Shown: positions 19,442 through 27,553, counted from the stretch's first letter. The stretch is 64,000 nt of DNA from CAYQEC01 sp964416425 (GCA_964416425.1 CAYQEC010000003.1:89465-153464), one strand, 5' to 3'. Translations and numbers: made by a program. The notes: generated by a model not told the origin, from the letters alone.

Positions 19442-20491
19442 TCAGGCGATGCCGACGGCGGCGAGCGCCGGCTCCACGCTAGCGGCCGCGACCGGGCGGA
19501 CCACGGCGACCCCGATCCGCTCCAGCAGCACCATGCGGAGGCCGGCCGCGTCCCGCTTCTTGTCGAGCGCCATGAGGCCCCGCACCTCGCCGGGATCCAC
19601 CGGCGGCGCGGTCACCGGCAGCCCGAGCTGCTCGATCACGGCTCGTTGCCGCTCCTGGCCGTCGAAGCCGACCAGCTCGGCCGCCACCACTCCGGCCGCC
19701 ACCATCCCGATCGCCACCGCGTGGCCGTGGGGGATCCTGGCCGCGGTTTCGATGGCGTGGCCAACCGTGTGACCGTAGTTGAGCACGGCGCGTACGCCGG
19801 CCTCGGTGAAATCCTCCGTGACTACCGCCGCCTTGATCAACACCGCCCGCCGGACCACTTCGTCCAGCGGTGCCTGCAGGCCGTGCCGTTCGTAGAGGGC
19901 CACCAGCGCCGGGTCGGCGATCAACCCGGCCTTGAGCGCTTCGGCCGCCCCCTCCCGGATCAGGGGGACGGGCAGGTCGGACAGCACCGAGAGGTCGATG
20001 ACGACCCGGGCCGGGTGCCGGAAAACCCCGGCCAGGTTCTTGCCGCCGACGTTGACCCCGGTCTTCCCTCCCACTGCGGCGTCGACGGCCCCCAGCAACG
20101 TCGTCGGCACCATCACCGCCTCCACCCCGCGCAGGTAGAGGGCGGCGACGAAACCGGCCAGGTCGGTGACGGCTCCGCCACCGACGCCGACGACCGTGTC
20201 CTGCCGGGTGAGGGCGAGGCCGTTCAGCCAGAGGAAGCAGTCCTCGGCAACCTGCAACGTCTTGGCCCGGTCCCGGTCGGGCAGCACCCGCACCGCGACC
20301 TGGAGCCCGGCGGCCCGCAGCGACCGGGCCACCTGGCGGGCGTGGCGGGCGGGCCCGGGCTGGGTCAGGATCGCCACCCGGCGCCGTCCCGGCGACGCCG
20401 GCAGCAGCGTCTCCGGGCGTTGCACGGCGTCGGCCTCCACGAGGATCTCGGAGAGGGTCTGCCCACCGCCGGTGATCAGGATCGGATCCAC
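19442..20491 (-). CDS. aroB: 3-dehydroquinate synthase
   Basis: Converts DAHP to 3-dehydroquinate using NAD and a divalent metal. The 349-residue protein shows GVGGGAVTDLAGFVAA, PTTLLGAVDAAVGGKTGVN, the metal-binding glutamate in REGAAEALK, and histidines in NYGHTVGHA and PHGHAVAIGM. Length is standard. The GTG start at 20491 overlaps the aroK end by 16 bases, so aroC-aroK-aroB form one translational unit. Confidence 0.96.
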   Translation of the reverse strand: MDPILITGGGQTLSEILVEADAVQRPETLLPASPGRRRVAILTQPGPARHARQVARSLRAAGLQVAVRVLPDRDRAKTLQVAEDCFLWLNGLALTRQDTVVGVGGGAVTDLAGFVAALYLRGVEAVMVPTTLLGAVDAAVGGKTGVNVGGKNLAGVFRHPARVVIDLSVLSDLPVPLIREGAAEALKAGLIADPALVALYERHGLQAPLDEVVRRAVLIKAAVVTEDFTEAGVRAVLNYGHTVGHAIETAARIPHGHAVAIGMVAAGVVAAELVGFDGQERQRAVIEQLGLPVTAPPVDPGEVRGLMALDKKRDAAGLRMVLLERIGVAVVRPVAAASVEPALAAVGIA

Positions 20492-20988
20492 AATGCCTCG
20501 ATCTCGGTGGCGATGTCGTGGGTGGTACGGCCGGTGGTGTCGATCGTGAGGTCGGCGGCCTCCCGGTAGCGGTCGGCTCGCAAGGCCAGCAGGTCCGCCA
20601 GCCGCTCTCCCCCGTCGCCCCCCGACAGCAGGGGTCGTTCCTCTCCCTCCCCGACCCGCTGAACCAGCTCGGCTGCCGGGGCGGTGAGCCAGACGACGAC
20701 ACCGCCGGCCCGCATGGTGGCGACGTTGTCGGGGTCGATGACGATTCCCCCACCGGTGGCGACGACACCTGCCGGGTACCCCGCCACCCGCCGGATCGCC
20801 TTCGCCTCCATCTCGCGGAAGGCACTCTCCCCCCGCTCCATCCAGAGCCGGGCGATGGTGCAGCCGGCGTCCGCCTCCACGTCGTCGTCGGTGTCGTAGA
20901 ACGGCAGGTCGAGCTTCTCGGCGAGGGCTCGGCCCACCGAGCTCTTCCCGGCTCCCATCATCCCGACCAACCAGAGGTGACCGTTCAT
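20476..20988 (-). CDS. aroK: Shikimate kinase
   Basis: Phosphorylates shikimate at the 3-hydroxyl using ATP. The 170-residue P-loop kinase starts MNGHLWLVGMMGAGKSSVG with Walker A GMMGAGKS (9-16), the substrate motif DTDDDVE near 32, a conserved arginine in GESAFREME and VATGGG; the lid with RPLLS near 118 completes the set. The ATG at 20988 lies five bases after the aroC stop; the very long upstream frame is the aroC gene in another frame. Confidence 0.95.
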   Translation of the reverse strand: MNGHLWLVGMMGAGKSSVGRALAEKLDLPFYDTDDDVEADAGCTIARLWMERGESAFREMEAKAIRRVAGYPAGVVATGGGIVIDPDNVATMRAGGVVVWLTAPAAELVQRVGEGEERPLLSGGDGGERLADLLALRADRYREAADLTIDTTGRTTHDIATEIEALWIRS

Positions 20989-20993
20989 GGTGC

Positions 20994-22145
20994 TCAGAAC
21001 GAGGCGATCCGGCGCTGGTACGCCTCCAGCGCCGCCTGCATGTCGGCCACGGTGTCTCCCCCGAACTTGCGTTGCGCTTCCTGGGCGAGCACGATCGCCA
21101 CCATCTGCTCGGCGACGACGCCGGCGGCGGGTACCGCGCACACGTCGCTCCGTTCCCGGAACGCCTTCTCGGGCTGCTTGGTGGTGACGTCGATGGTGTC
21201 GAGCGGCCGCATCACCGTGGAGATCGGCTTCATGGCCGCCCGCACCCGGAGCAGGCCCCCCATGCTGATGCCGCCCTCGGTGCCGCCCGCCCGTGAGGTG
21301 TGGCGAACGAACTCGCCGTGCTCGTGGTAGATCTCGTCGTGGGCGGAGCTGCCCCACTTCGCCGCCACCGCAAAGCCGTCTCCCATCTCGACCCCTTTGA
21401 TACCCGGGATCGACATGAGGGCGGCGGCGAGGCGGGCATCGAGACGCCGGTCGTGATGGACGTGGCTGCCAAGGCCGGGCGGGACCCCGTAGGCCAGCAC
21501 CTCGACGACGCCCCCGAGGGTGTCCCGGTCCTCCTTGGCGGCTTCGATCTCGGCGAGCATGGCGTCGGCGTGGGCGGAGTCGAAGACCCGGACCGGCGAG
21601 GCGTCGATCGTGGCCAGGTCGCCGGGTCCCGGGAGCGCGGTGGAGCGCGCCGTCACGGAACCGATGGCGACCACGTGGCTGAGCACCGTCACGTCGAGGG
21701 CCGCGAGCAGTCGCTTGGCCAGGTAGCCGGCGACGGTGCGGGCCGCCGTCTCCCGTGCCGATGCCCGTTCCAGGATGTCGCGGGCGTCGTGGCTGTCGTA
21801 CTTCAGCATCCCCGGCAGGTCGGCGTGCCCGGGACGGGGGGTCGTCATCTCGCGGCGGGCCCGTCCCGGCTCCGGCGACATCTCCTCGGTCCACTTGGGC
21901 CACTCCGTGTTGCGGATCACCACCGCCACCGGGCTCCCCAGGGTGCGCCCGAAGCGGACCCCGCCCAGCAGCTCGAGCTCGTCCTGCTCGAGCTGCATGC
22001 GCCGTCCACGCCCGGCGCCGAGCCGGCGCCGGGCCAGCTCCGCCGCGATGCCGTCCCGCGACACCTCGAGGCCGGCGGGGAGGCCTTCGACCACCGTCAC
22101 CAATGCCGGCCCGTGAGATTCGCCTGCAGTGAGGAATCGCAACAT
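20994..22145 (-). CDS. aroC: Chorismate synthase
   Basis: Eliminates phosphate from EPSP to give chorismate, with reduced FMN. The 383-residue protein starts MLRFLTAGESHGPAL and contains RRLGAGRGRRM near 40-50, the histidine of TPRPGHADL, and HDRRLDARLAAALMSIPGIKGVEMGDGF (about residues 228-255) with the conserved glycine-rich core. It is the first gene of the aroC-aroK-aroB-pepQ-efp-nusB unit. aroE, its usual neighbour upstream, is about 10 kb away beyond the pilus locus. Confidence 0.96.
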   Translation of the reverse strand: MLRFLTAGESHGPALVTVVEGLPAGLEVSRDGIAAELARRRLGAGRGRRMQLEQDELELLGGVRFGRTLGSPVAVVIRNTEWPKWTEEMSPEPGRARREMTTPRPGHADLPGMLKYDSHDARDILERASARETAARTVAGYLAKRLLAALDVTVLSHVVAIGSVTARSTALPGPGDLATIDASPVRVFDSAHADAMLAEIEAAKEDRDTLGGVVEVLAYGVPPGLGSHVHHDRRLDARLAAALMSIPGIKGVEMGDGFAVAAKWGSSAHDEIYHEHGEFVRHTSRAGGTEGGISMGGLLRVRAAMKPISTVMRPLDTIDVTTKQPEKAFRERSDVCAVPAAGVVAEQMVAIVLAQEAQRKFGGDTVADMQAALEAYQRRIASF

Positions 22146-22209
22146 GGCGCCTGATGGTACCCGCCGCCGCCGTCACCGCCGCTCGCGAGGGCCGGAGGGG
22201 CCTGAGACA

Positions 22210-22243
22210 GGGGTGGAGGGCCGGTTGCCCGGCCCTCCACCCC
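22210..22243 (-). terminator. 15-bp hairpin at the end of the pilus operon
   Basis: A perfect 15-bp inverted repeat (22210-22224 with 22229-22243, loop TTGC) lies 39 bases downstream of the last pilus gene and before aroC. No T-tract follows. It is the strongest hairpin in this part of the window and marks the boundary of the pilus transcript. Confidence 0.6.
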
Positions 22244-22282
22244 TCGGGGCTCCGCATCCAGCGGAGATCTGGTGCGGCGACG

Positions 22283-22813
22283 CTATTTCAGGATCTGCTG
22301 CCCCACGCTCAGCTCGAAGGCGCTGTCACCGAAGCTGAAGACGCCCTTGGTTTCGGTGAGACTCACGACCTTGTAGGACACCGCGAAGGTGTCGCCGACA
22401 CCCACCTCGTAGCTCACGGTCCCCACCACGACGGTGGCCCGCAGCACGCCGCTCACCTCACGGATCTCCTTGAGGGTGATGGTGGTCGCCGAGGGGGTGA
22501 AGCCGTCGTCCGGCTCTCCCCCGGGGGTGCCACCGATCCCGGGGATGTCACCGGTCGTCGATCCCTCGTTGATGAGGGGGCGGAACGGGTCCCGCGGCTG
22601 GGAGATCTGGAACGTCGCCGACAGAGGCGCCGGGTTCTCGGCCTGGAGGCCTTCCGGGGAGGCGGTGAGGCGCGACCCGGCGGTGTCGGGCCGGGTCGGT
22701 TGTGACGCCAGCACCCCGGAGGTCATGACCATCCAGCCGGCGGTGATGCCGGCAGCCACCAGACCCACCGCGATCAGTCCCGCCACGAACCCGCGTAGCC
22801 GCCGCCAGCTCAT
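22283..22813 (-). CDS. PilP-like pilus assembly protein
   Basis: A 176-residue protein with an N-terminal membrane anchor (about residues 7-33), a low-complexity extracytoplasmic linker, and a segment PRDPFRPLI (74-82) resembling the RDPF motif of PilP. A C-terminal beta domain with YEVGVGDTF and AFELSVGQQ resembles the HR domain of PilP/GspC. In diderms PilP links PilN/PilO to the secretin PilQ. No secretin gene is present here, so the partner is unknown. It overlaps pilO by four bases. The name is a structural guess from order and motif. Confidence 0.6.
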   Translation of the reverse strand: MSWRRLRGFVAGLIAVGLVAAGITAGWMVMTSGVLASQPTRPDTAGSRLTASPEGLQAENPAPLSATFQISQPRDPFRPLINEGSTTGDIPGIGGTPGGEPDDGFTPSATTITLKEIREVSGVLRATVVVGTVSYEVGVGDTFAVSYKVVSLTETKGVFSFGDSAFELSVGQQILK

Positions 22814-23529
22814 TGCGCCGCCTCCGGTTGGCTCGTGGTGTCAGTCGATCCGGCCGGCGGCTCCTCGGTGACCGGTGCGGAGAGGTCGGTCCCGGTGCGG
22901 GTGAAGATCCGCATCGCGATGTCGACGCCGAGCACGTCCGGCTCGGGGCGGAGCCGGGGCTCGGCGATGGTGGTCGTCGTGGTGGTCGTCGAATCGTCCG
23001 TCTCCTCGGGAGGGGGTTCCGGCTCCGTGGGTCCCTGGCCCGGAGTGAGCCCGATCGAGTCCACCCGGACGAGTCGATCCATCGCCTCCAGGCCGTAGAG
23101 GAAGCCGAGGACCTCGAAGTACTGGCCTTCCGCCGTGACGTTCACGGTCACCTGGAATGCTTCGATCCCGGGCTGGCCCTCGGCGGTGAGGTCGATCGCC
23201 GTCGGCGGGGCCATGTTGATTGTGAAGATGTCGACGCCGGTGCTCTCGGCCAGGTAGGTGAGGTCGTCGAGGAACACGTCCGCCTGCGGCTGGACCGGGA
23301 TCGCGGTCTCCATCTCCCCGATGGCGAACCGGTACGAGATCTCGTTGTCGATGATGTCGGAGAGCTGGGCAATCTGGGAACGGATCGTCGCTTCGCGCAG
23401 CTGGGTCGCTTCCAGTTCGTCGCGAGCGGTCGCCGTGGCGGAGCGTTCCGGCGATATGAGGAACATCCACCAGATCAGGGTGCCCAGCAGCAGACCGGTC
23501 GCCAACATCCACATGGCGGGGCGCCTCAT
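22810..23529 (-). CDS. pilO: Type IV pilus alignment protein PilO
   Basis: A 239-residue bitopic membrane protein: a short cytoplasmic tail, one transmembrane helix (about 8-26), a coiled coil (30-65) and a ferredoxin-like periplasmic-type domain (about 75-162). This is the PilO plan; it would pair with PilN to align the motor. The C-terminal third is a Pro/Glu/Thr-rich tail with seven consecutive threonines (181-187), unusual for PilO and probably extracytoplasmic. The start overlaps pilN by four bases. Confidence 0.85.
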   Translation of the reverse strand: MRRPAMWMLATGLLLGTLIWWMFLISPERSATATARDELEATQLREATIRSQIAQLSDIIDNEISYRFAIGEMETAIPVQPQADVFLDDLTYLAESTGVDIFTINMAPPTAIDLTAEGQPGIEAFQVTVNVTAEGQYFEVLGFLYGLEAMDRLVRVDSIGLTPGQGPTEPEPPPEETDDSTTTTTTTIAEPRLRPEPDVLGVDIAMRIFTRTGTDLSAPVTEEPPAGSTDTTSQPEAAQ

Positions 23530-24143
23530 CGTCCCACCTCCGGCACCCGCTCCTCCACTCGCGCGGTGAGCGCCGCTTCCGTGAGGGAGGTCTGCGACTC
23601 GAACGCCACCACCGGGATCTCGCCAATCGTCTCACCCGTCACGCTCGAGACCCAGGTCCCGGCCACCGACGGGAACCGATCCGAGTCGAGGGCCCGGAGC
23701 CATGCCGCCACGTCGCCGAATCCGAAGCCGGTGCCGCTCACCTGGATGCTGCCCTGGGCCGGGGAGAGGGGGTCGAGATCCACTCGGCCCTGGAACTGGC
23801 CGAGCCACACCCGATCGGGGATCATCCGGCCCAGGTCGTTGAGGATCCGCCCCCACGAGACGTCCGAGGTGAGCACGGCCTTGATGAGGGCGGCGTTCTG
23901 GTCGTAGCGCAGCACCAGCTCGTCGGCACCTTGCAGCTCGCCAAGCTGTACCTGGAGCCCGGCGTTGACCGCCTCCTGCTCCTCGACGGTGTTGCGGACG
24001 TCGGCGGTGTCGCGCCGAGCCAACACGAACAGCAACCCGAGCACCACCAGGTAGATCACCCCGATGAGGGCGAGGCGGGCCATCCGGCGACGCCCGGCGC
24101 TGCGTTCGAAGGCCTCCGGGGGGAGCAGGTTGATGGGCCGCAT
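23526..24143 (-). CDS. pilN: Type IV pilus assembly protein PilN
   Basis: The 205-residue protein begins MRPINLLPPEAF, the conserved PilN tail (INLLP) that docks into a groove of PilM. One membrane helix (about 22-42), a coiled coil (45-80) and a periplasmic-type domain follow. The ATG at 24143 was chosen because it gives the canonical N-terminus, shares one base with the pilM stop and follows GGGAGG; the ATG five codons upstream does not. Together with PilM and PilO it forms the inner alignment complex. Confidence 0.9.
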   Translation of the reverse strand: MRPINLLPPEAFERSAGRRRMARLALIGVIYLVVLGLLFVLARRDTADVRNTVEEQEAVNAGLQVQLGELQGADELVLRYDQNAALIKAVLTSDVSWGRILNDLGRMIPDRVWLGQFQGRVDLDPLSPAQGSIQVSGTGFGFGDVAAWLRALDSDRFPSVAGTWVSSVTGETIGEIPVVAFESQTSLTEAALTARVEERVPEVGR

Positions 24144-25207
24144 CAGACCTCCCCCCACAGTGCCAGCCCGAGGGCGGTCGGCATCACCGGCTGCGCCTCC
24201 AGCATCTCGTCCTCGGTGAGGTCCACCCGGCCCACCTCGATGATGTCGAGGATCTTCGCCGGCTCGACCTCGACGCCCATGAGACGCGCCATCCGGTTCG
24301 CCAGGTGGGGCAGCCTGGCGCCGTTACCGGCGACCACGAGGCGCTCGAGGGTGGCGTCCTCGGACTGCGACAGGAAGAAGTCCACCGATCCCCGGATGTC
24401 GTCGATCAGCTCGTCGGCCTTGCCGGTGAGCAGTCGCTGGGCCTCCGCGTCCGGATCACCGTCGCCGGGCATGCCCTCGGCCCGCACCCCGAGCCGGTTC
24501 TTGAGTTCGGCGGCGTCCTCGACCTCCATGCCGAGCCCCTCGACGAGTGCCGAGGTGAAATCGTCCCCACCCCGCGGCAACAGGCGCACAAATCGGGCGG
24601 TGCCGCCGCGGGTGATGGCGAGCTGGGTCACCGACGCCCCGATGTCGACCAGCGCCTGCAGCGGGCTCCCGACCCCGACCTCGATCCCGAACACTGCTCG
24701 GACCAGTCCGAAGGGCTGCAGGTCGATGGCGGCCGGGGTGAGTTTGGCGTCTCCCAGCACCCGCATCACCGAGTCGACGATGTCCCGATGCACTGCGATC
24801 ACGAGGATCGACTGCATCGCATCGCCCTCGGGGGTCATGAACTCCTCGAGAGGGACGTAGTCGAGCACCGCCTCTTCGACCGTCAGCGGGATCGAGTCCT
24901 GCACCTGGTACGGCAGTGCCTCGGCCAGCTCCTCGGGGCCCAGGTAGGGAACGTCGACTTGGCGCACCACCAGGCGTTGGCTGGCGACTCCGACCACCAC
25001 CCGGCGTTTCGGGAGCTTGGCCCGCCGCCACAAGGCGGAGATCGCTTCGGAGACGGCCCCTTCGTCGATGATCTCGCCGGCGGTGACGGCTCCGGGCGGG
25101 AGCGGCATCTCGGCGAACCGGCGCAGTACCCACCGGTTCTTGGCCGAATCGAGGACCGCCGCCCTGACGGCGGTACCACCGATGTCCAGGCCAACCGTTA
25201 CGGCCAT
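24143..25207 (-). CDS. pilM: Type IV pilus assembly ATPase-like protein PilM
   Basis: A 354-residue actin-like cytoplasmic protein with the FtsA/PilM fold. The nucleotide signature GLDIGGTAVRAAVL is at 6-19, LVDIGASVTQLAI lies near 190 and VVAGNGARLPHL near 298. PilM binds the PilN tail and couples the motor to the alignment complex. It is preceded by a 166-base gap containing a promoter-like pair and a 30-base palindrome, suggesting that pilM-N-O-P can be transcribed separately from pilB-T-C-A-D. Confidence 0.92.
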   Translation of the reverse strand: MAVTVGLDIGGTAVRAAVLDSAKNRWVLRRFAEMPLPPGAVTAGEIIDEGAVSEAISALWRRAKLPKRRVVVGVASQRLVVRQVDVPYLGPEELAEALPYQVQDSIPLTVEEAVLDYVPLEEFMTPEGDAMQSILVIAVHRDIVDSVMRVLGDAKLTPAAIDLQPFGLVRAVFGIEVGVGSPLQALVDIGASVTQLAITRGGTARFVRLLPRGGDDFTSALVEGLGMEVEDAAELKNRLGVRAEGMPGDGDPDAEAQRLLTGKADELIDDIRGSVDFFLSQSEDATLERLVVAGNGARLPHLANRMARLMGVEVEPAKILDIIEVGRVDLTEDEMLEAQPVMPTALGLALWGEV

Positions 25208-25239
25208 CTGATCTCCGCTCGATTGGAGAGCCCCGACTC

Positions 25240-25269
25240 GGGTCGAATTACAGCGCTGTCATTCGACCC
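25240..25269. promoter_or_regulatory. 30-base near-perfect palindrome in the pilM leader
   Basis: The two 15-base halves are reverse complements apart from a single mismatched pair (25249/25260). The outer arms read GGGTCGAAT and ATTCGACCC around a perfect ACAGCGCTGT core. It starts about two bases after the predicted pilM transcription start. It could be a repressor operator, a leader hairpin, or a terminator-like structure after pilD. No T-run follows. Confidence 0.55.
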
Positions 25270-25277
25270 TGCGTCTG

Positions 25278-25307
25278 ATCGTAGCGCCTCCGGCGGGGAG
25301 GAGCCAA
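25278..25307 (-). promoter_or_regulatory. Candidate pilM promoter
   Basis: Minus strand: TTGGCT (25307-25302), an 18-base spacer, and TACGAT (25283-25278). This sigma-70-like pair would start transcription near 25271, giving a leader of about 64 bases before the pilM ATG, and placing the palindrome at its 5' end. Each hexamer matches consensus at four of six positions. Confidence 0.4.
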
Positions 25308-25373
25308 AGCACAGGCTACCCGCGCCTTCGCCGTCGAGCACAGTCGGCCCTGGTGCCTTCCCCCCGGCTCGGC

Positions 25374-26147
25374 TCAGCCGAGGTACCAGTCGAGGATCTG
25401 CTCGCCCCAGGCGATCGTCAGGTACGCACCGGCGATCAGGTAGGGGCCGAACGGGATGGTGTCACGCCGTCCCTTGCGGCGAGTGAGGAGCAGCACGGCC
25501 GAGACGACCCCGCCAAGCAAGATGGCGATGAAGGCACCGAGCAGCACCTGCTCCCACCCCTGATAGCCGAGGAAGAGCCCGAGCAGGAGGGCGAGCTTGA
25601 CGTCGCCCATGCCCAATCCGCCGCGGGGAGCGATCAGGGCCAGGATCAGCAGGCCCACGAAGTAGCCTGCCCCGCCGGCGACGCCTCGCAGCCACCATCC
25701 GGGATGGCCGTCGGCGACCGCCCCGGCGAGCAGGAGCGGCGCCGCCACCGCCAGGCCGGGGAACAGCACCCGATTCGGGATGAGCTTTTGGTCGATGTCG
25801 ATGAGCGCGAGTGCCATGGTCACGACGACGAACACCCAGTAGGCGGGCAGCACCCAGACCGATCCCACCGCCAGCGCCGCCGCCACGAAGAGCAGTGACG
25901 TCATCCCTTCCACCACGGGATAGCGGACGGCGATGGGTTGGCCGCAGTCGCGACACCGGCCCCGCAGCAGCAGCCACGACAGCACCGGAATCAGGTCACG
26001 GGTCCGGATCGGCGCCTGACAGTACGGGCAGTGGGACGGGGGCCGGACGATCGAGGCGTGCTGCGGGATCCGGTGGGCCACGACGTTGACGAACGAACCA
26101 AATGACAGGCCGAGCAGGGCTCCCAACGTCACCAGTGTTGCGGTCAT
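25374..26147 (-). CDS. pilD: Prepilin peptidase / N-methyltransferase
   Basis: This 257-residue polytopic aspartyl protease removes the class III leader from pilins and methylates the new N-terminus. The cytoplasmic loop has a tetracysteine zinc site C40, C43, C65 and C68 as in the bifunctional type. The catalytic aspartates lie in ALIDIDQKLIPN (about D117/D119) and GLGMGD (D182). About seven hydrophobic segments are visible. In Mycobacterium tuberculosis a prepilin-peptidase-like gene persists next to aroE with no pilus operon around it, so this position appears ancestral. GGGAGG precedes the ATG closely. Confidence 0.95.
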   Translation of the reverse strand: MTATLVTLGALLGLSFGSFVNVVAHRIPQHASIVRPPSHCPYCQAPIRTRDLIPVLSWLLLRGRCRDCGQPIAVRYPVVEGMTSLLFVAAALAVGSVWVLPAYWVFVVVTMALALIDIDQKLIPNRVLFPGLAVAAPLLLAGAVADGHPGWWLRGVAGGAGYFVGLLILALIAPRGGLGMGDVKLALLLGLFLGYQGWEQVLLGAFIAILLGGVVSAVLLLTRRKGRRDTIPFGPYLIAGAYLTIAWGEQILDWYLG

Positions 26148-26233
26148 CTGACCTCCCGGGGCCGGAGGCTAGAGAGTGGCCGGGCCGGGGAGCGGGATTT
26201 CGCGGCCCGCTCGATGTCCTGGTCCGGACGCGT

Positions 26234-26266
26234 ACGAGGGGACGGACACTGGGTCCGTCCCCTCGT
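26234..26266 (-). terminator. 13-bp hairpin after the second pilin gene
   Basis: A perfect 13-bp stem (26234-26246 with 26254-26266, 7-nt loop) lies 16 bases downstream of the pilin stop and before pilD. No T-run. It may cap the abundant pilin messages at the 3' end while letting part of the transcript continue into pilD, a usual arrangement for highly expressed pilins (inference). Confidence 0.5.
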
Positions 26267-26282
26267 TGGTGAGACTGCGGCT

Positions 26283-26795
26283 TTACGGAACCGCCGGGTA
26301 GCCCGTGCTGCTCCAGGCCACGCTGGCCTGGGTGGGCGGCAGGGTCGGGGTGGCTGCGCTCGGGCAGGTGATCGTGACACCGGAGCCGGCGGCGGCATAG
26401 AACGTGCCACCAGTGGCGCTCTCGTTGTCGTAGATCATGAACGACGCCCCAGACGCGCTCTGCTGGGAGAGACACACCTGGCTGGGGGTCGCCGCGGCGA
26501 ACTCCACGTACACCATGTCCTGGCTGAGAGCCGCGCTGACCTCAACCGTCGGTTCATAGACCTTCAGATCCGCCGCAGTCGCCGAAAAGGCACTGTTGGC
26601 CGTCCACACTGCCTTCTCAGCGAGCAAGGCATTGCGCAGATCGGTCTGCGTCGCGCGATCCTGGGCCTGATTGCGGAAGCCGAGGAAGGAGGGAATGGCG
26701 ATGGCCACCAGCACTGCAATGATCAGCACCACCACCATGAGCTCGATGAGCGTAAATCCCTCTTCCTTGCTGAGACGCTCACGCATCCATCGCAT
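26283..26795 (-). CDS. pilA: Type IV major pilin, downstream copy
   Basis: A 170-residue prepilin with a class III leader KEEG/FTLIE: cleavage after G13, Phe +1 and Glu +5 (E18). A hydrophobic helix (about 14-36) and a small globular domain with two cysteines (in QVCLSQ and TITCPS) that could form a disulfide follow. It is identical in DNA and protein to the upstream copy except for the last roughly 16 codons, ending SSTGYPAVP. It has its own leader with a 16-base element shared with the other copy and an AGAGGT ribosome site. Being a pair, either copy could be the main fibre subunit. Confidence 0.92.
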   Translation of the reverse strand: MRWMRERLSKEEGFTLIELMVVVLIIAVLVAIAIPSFLGFRNQAQDRATQTDLRNALLAEKAVWTANSAFSATAADLKVYEPTVEVSAALSQDMVYVEFAAATPSQVCLSQQSASGASFMIYDNESATGGTFYAAAGSGVTITCPSAATPTLPPTQASVAWSSTGYPAVP

Positions 26796-26831
26796 GGGAA
26801 AGGACCTCTCTCTTCACGGGGTCGCATCTCG
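26335..26831. repeat. 497-base perfect direct repeat, copy 1 (pilin gene)
   Basis: Identical base for base to 27057-27553 at a fixed offset of 722. It covers all but the C-terminal codons of the pilin and 36 bases upstream of its ATG. No terminal inverted repeats or transposase are present, so this is a tandem gene duplication kept identical by recency or gene conversion. Confidence 0.95.
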
Positions 26832-26847
26832 ACCCCTTCATGAGGGC

Positions 26848-26855
26848 TTATCGGC
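26848..26855 (-). promoter_or_regulatory. WhiG/FliA-like -10 sequence upstream of the downstream pilin
   Basis: Minus-strand GCCGATAA equals the consensus -10 of flagellar/WhiG-type sigma factors. TCAA, weakly like the TAAA -35, stands 16 bases further upstream inside the shared 16-base element. The other pilin copy has a related but shifted CCGATGA. No such sigma factor gene is in this window, so the call is tentative. Confidence 0.3.
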
Positions 26856-26869
26856 CCCCGACTCCTCCC

Positions 26870-26885
26870 GGTTGAGCCACTTTCC
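26870..26885 (-). promoter_or_regulatory. 16-base conserved element upstream of pilin copy 1
   Basis: Minus strand GGAAAGTGGCTCAACC. It is identical to 27592-27607 and at exactly the same distance from the start codon, although the 38 bases between it and the repeat have diverged in the two copies. Conservation inside diverged flanks suggests a binding site or promoter part. Confidence 0.5.
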
Positions 26886-26947
26886 GTTGACGGGCCCACA
26901 CTTTCTGTGTTGGCGCGCTCCGTTGTGACTCCGCCTCCCCGGTGATC

Positions 26948-27517
26948 TCAGGGCATCGGCATCGGCAGCGGCGTCGGCCCCGTAATCGGGGTGACCTTGC
27001 GACGGGCCGGCACGTCGGGGAACCCGGAGGGACTCCAGGCCACGTTGGCCTGCCGCGGCGGCAGGGTCGGGGTGGCTGCGCTCGGGCAGGTGATCGTGAC
27101 ACCGGAGCCGGCGGCGGCATAGAACGTGCCACCAGTGGCGCTCTCGTTGTCGTAGATCATGAACGACGCCCCAGACGCGCTCTGCTGGGAGAGACACACC
27201 TGGCTGGGGGTCGCCGCGGCGAACTCCACGTACACCATGTCCTGGCTGAGAGCCGCGCTGACCTCAACCGTCGGTTCATAGACCTTCAGATCCGCCGCAG
27301 TCGCCGAAAAGGCACTGTTGGCCGTCCACACTGCCTTCTCAGCGAGCAAGGCATTGCGCAGATCGGTCTGCGTCGCGCGATCCTGGGCCTGATTGCGGAA
27401 GCCGAGGAAGGAGGGAATGGCGATGGCCACCAGCACTGCAATGATCAGCACCACCACCATGAGCTCGATGAGCGTAAATCCCTCTTCCTTGCTGAGACGC
27501 TCACGCATCCATCGCAT
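26948..27517 (-). CDS. pilA: Type IV major pilin, upstream copy with extended tail
   Basis: A 189-residue prepilin identical to the downstream copy over its first roughly 154 residues, including the leader KEEG/FTLIE and both cysteines. The C-terminus differs and is 19 residues longer: after PSGFPDVP it continues with a basic stretch (ARRK) and a proline-rich end (TPLPMPMP). It is the first of the two pilins in the direction of transcription, following pilC. The tail could alter subunit packing or surface charge; nothing in the sequence shows which copy is expressed. Confidence 0.92.
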   Translation of the reverse strand: MRWMRERLSKEEGFTLIELMVVVLIIAVLVAIAIPSFLGFRNQAQDRATQTDLRNALLAEKAVWTANSAFSATAADLKVYEPTVEVSAALSQDMVYVEFAAATPSQVCLSQQSASGASFMIYDNESATGGTFYAAAGSGVTITCPSAATPTLPPRQANVAWSPSGFPDVPARRKVTPITGPTPLPMPMP

Positions 27518-27553
27518 GGGAAAGGACCTCTCTCTTCACGGGGTCGCATCTCG
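27057..27553. repeat. 497-base perfect direct repeat, copy 2 (pilin gene)
   Basis: Partner of 26335-26831. Identity stops abruptly at both ends: at the 3' end of the coding sequence the tails diverge, and upstream of the ribosome site the leaders diverge before the shared 16-base element. Confidence 0.95.

Noticed and set aside
25240..25269. Palindrome upstream of pilM as a LexA (SOS) box
   Set aside because: It contains TCGAAT and ATTCGA, but the half-sites are separated by 14 bases, unlike the 4-base spacing in the TCGAAC-N4-GTTCGA actinobacterial LexA site.
26335..27553. The 497-base direct repeat as a mobile element
   Set aside because: The repeat is a pilin gene; there is no transposase, terminal inverted repeat or target-site duplication.
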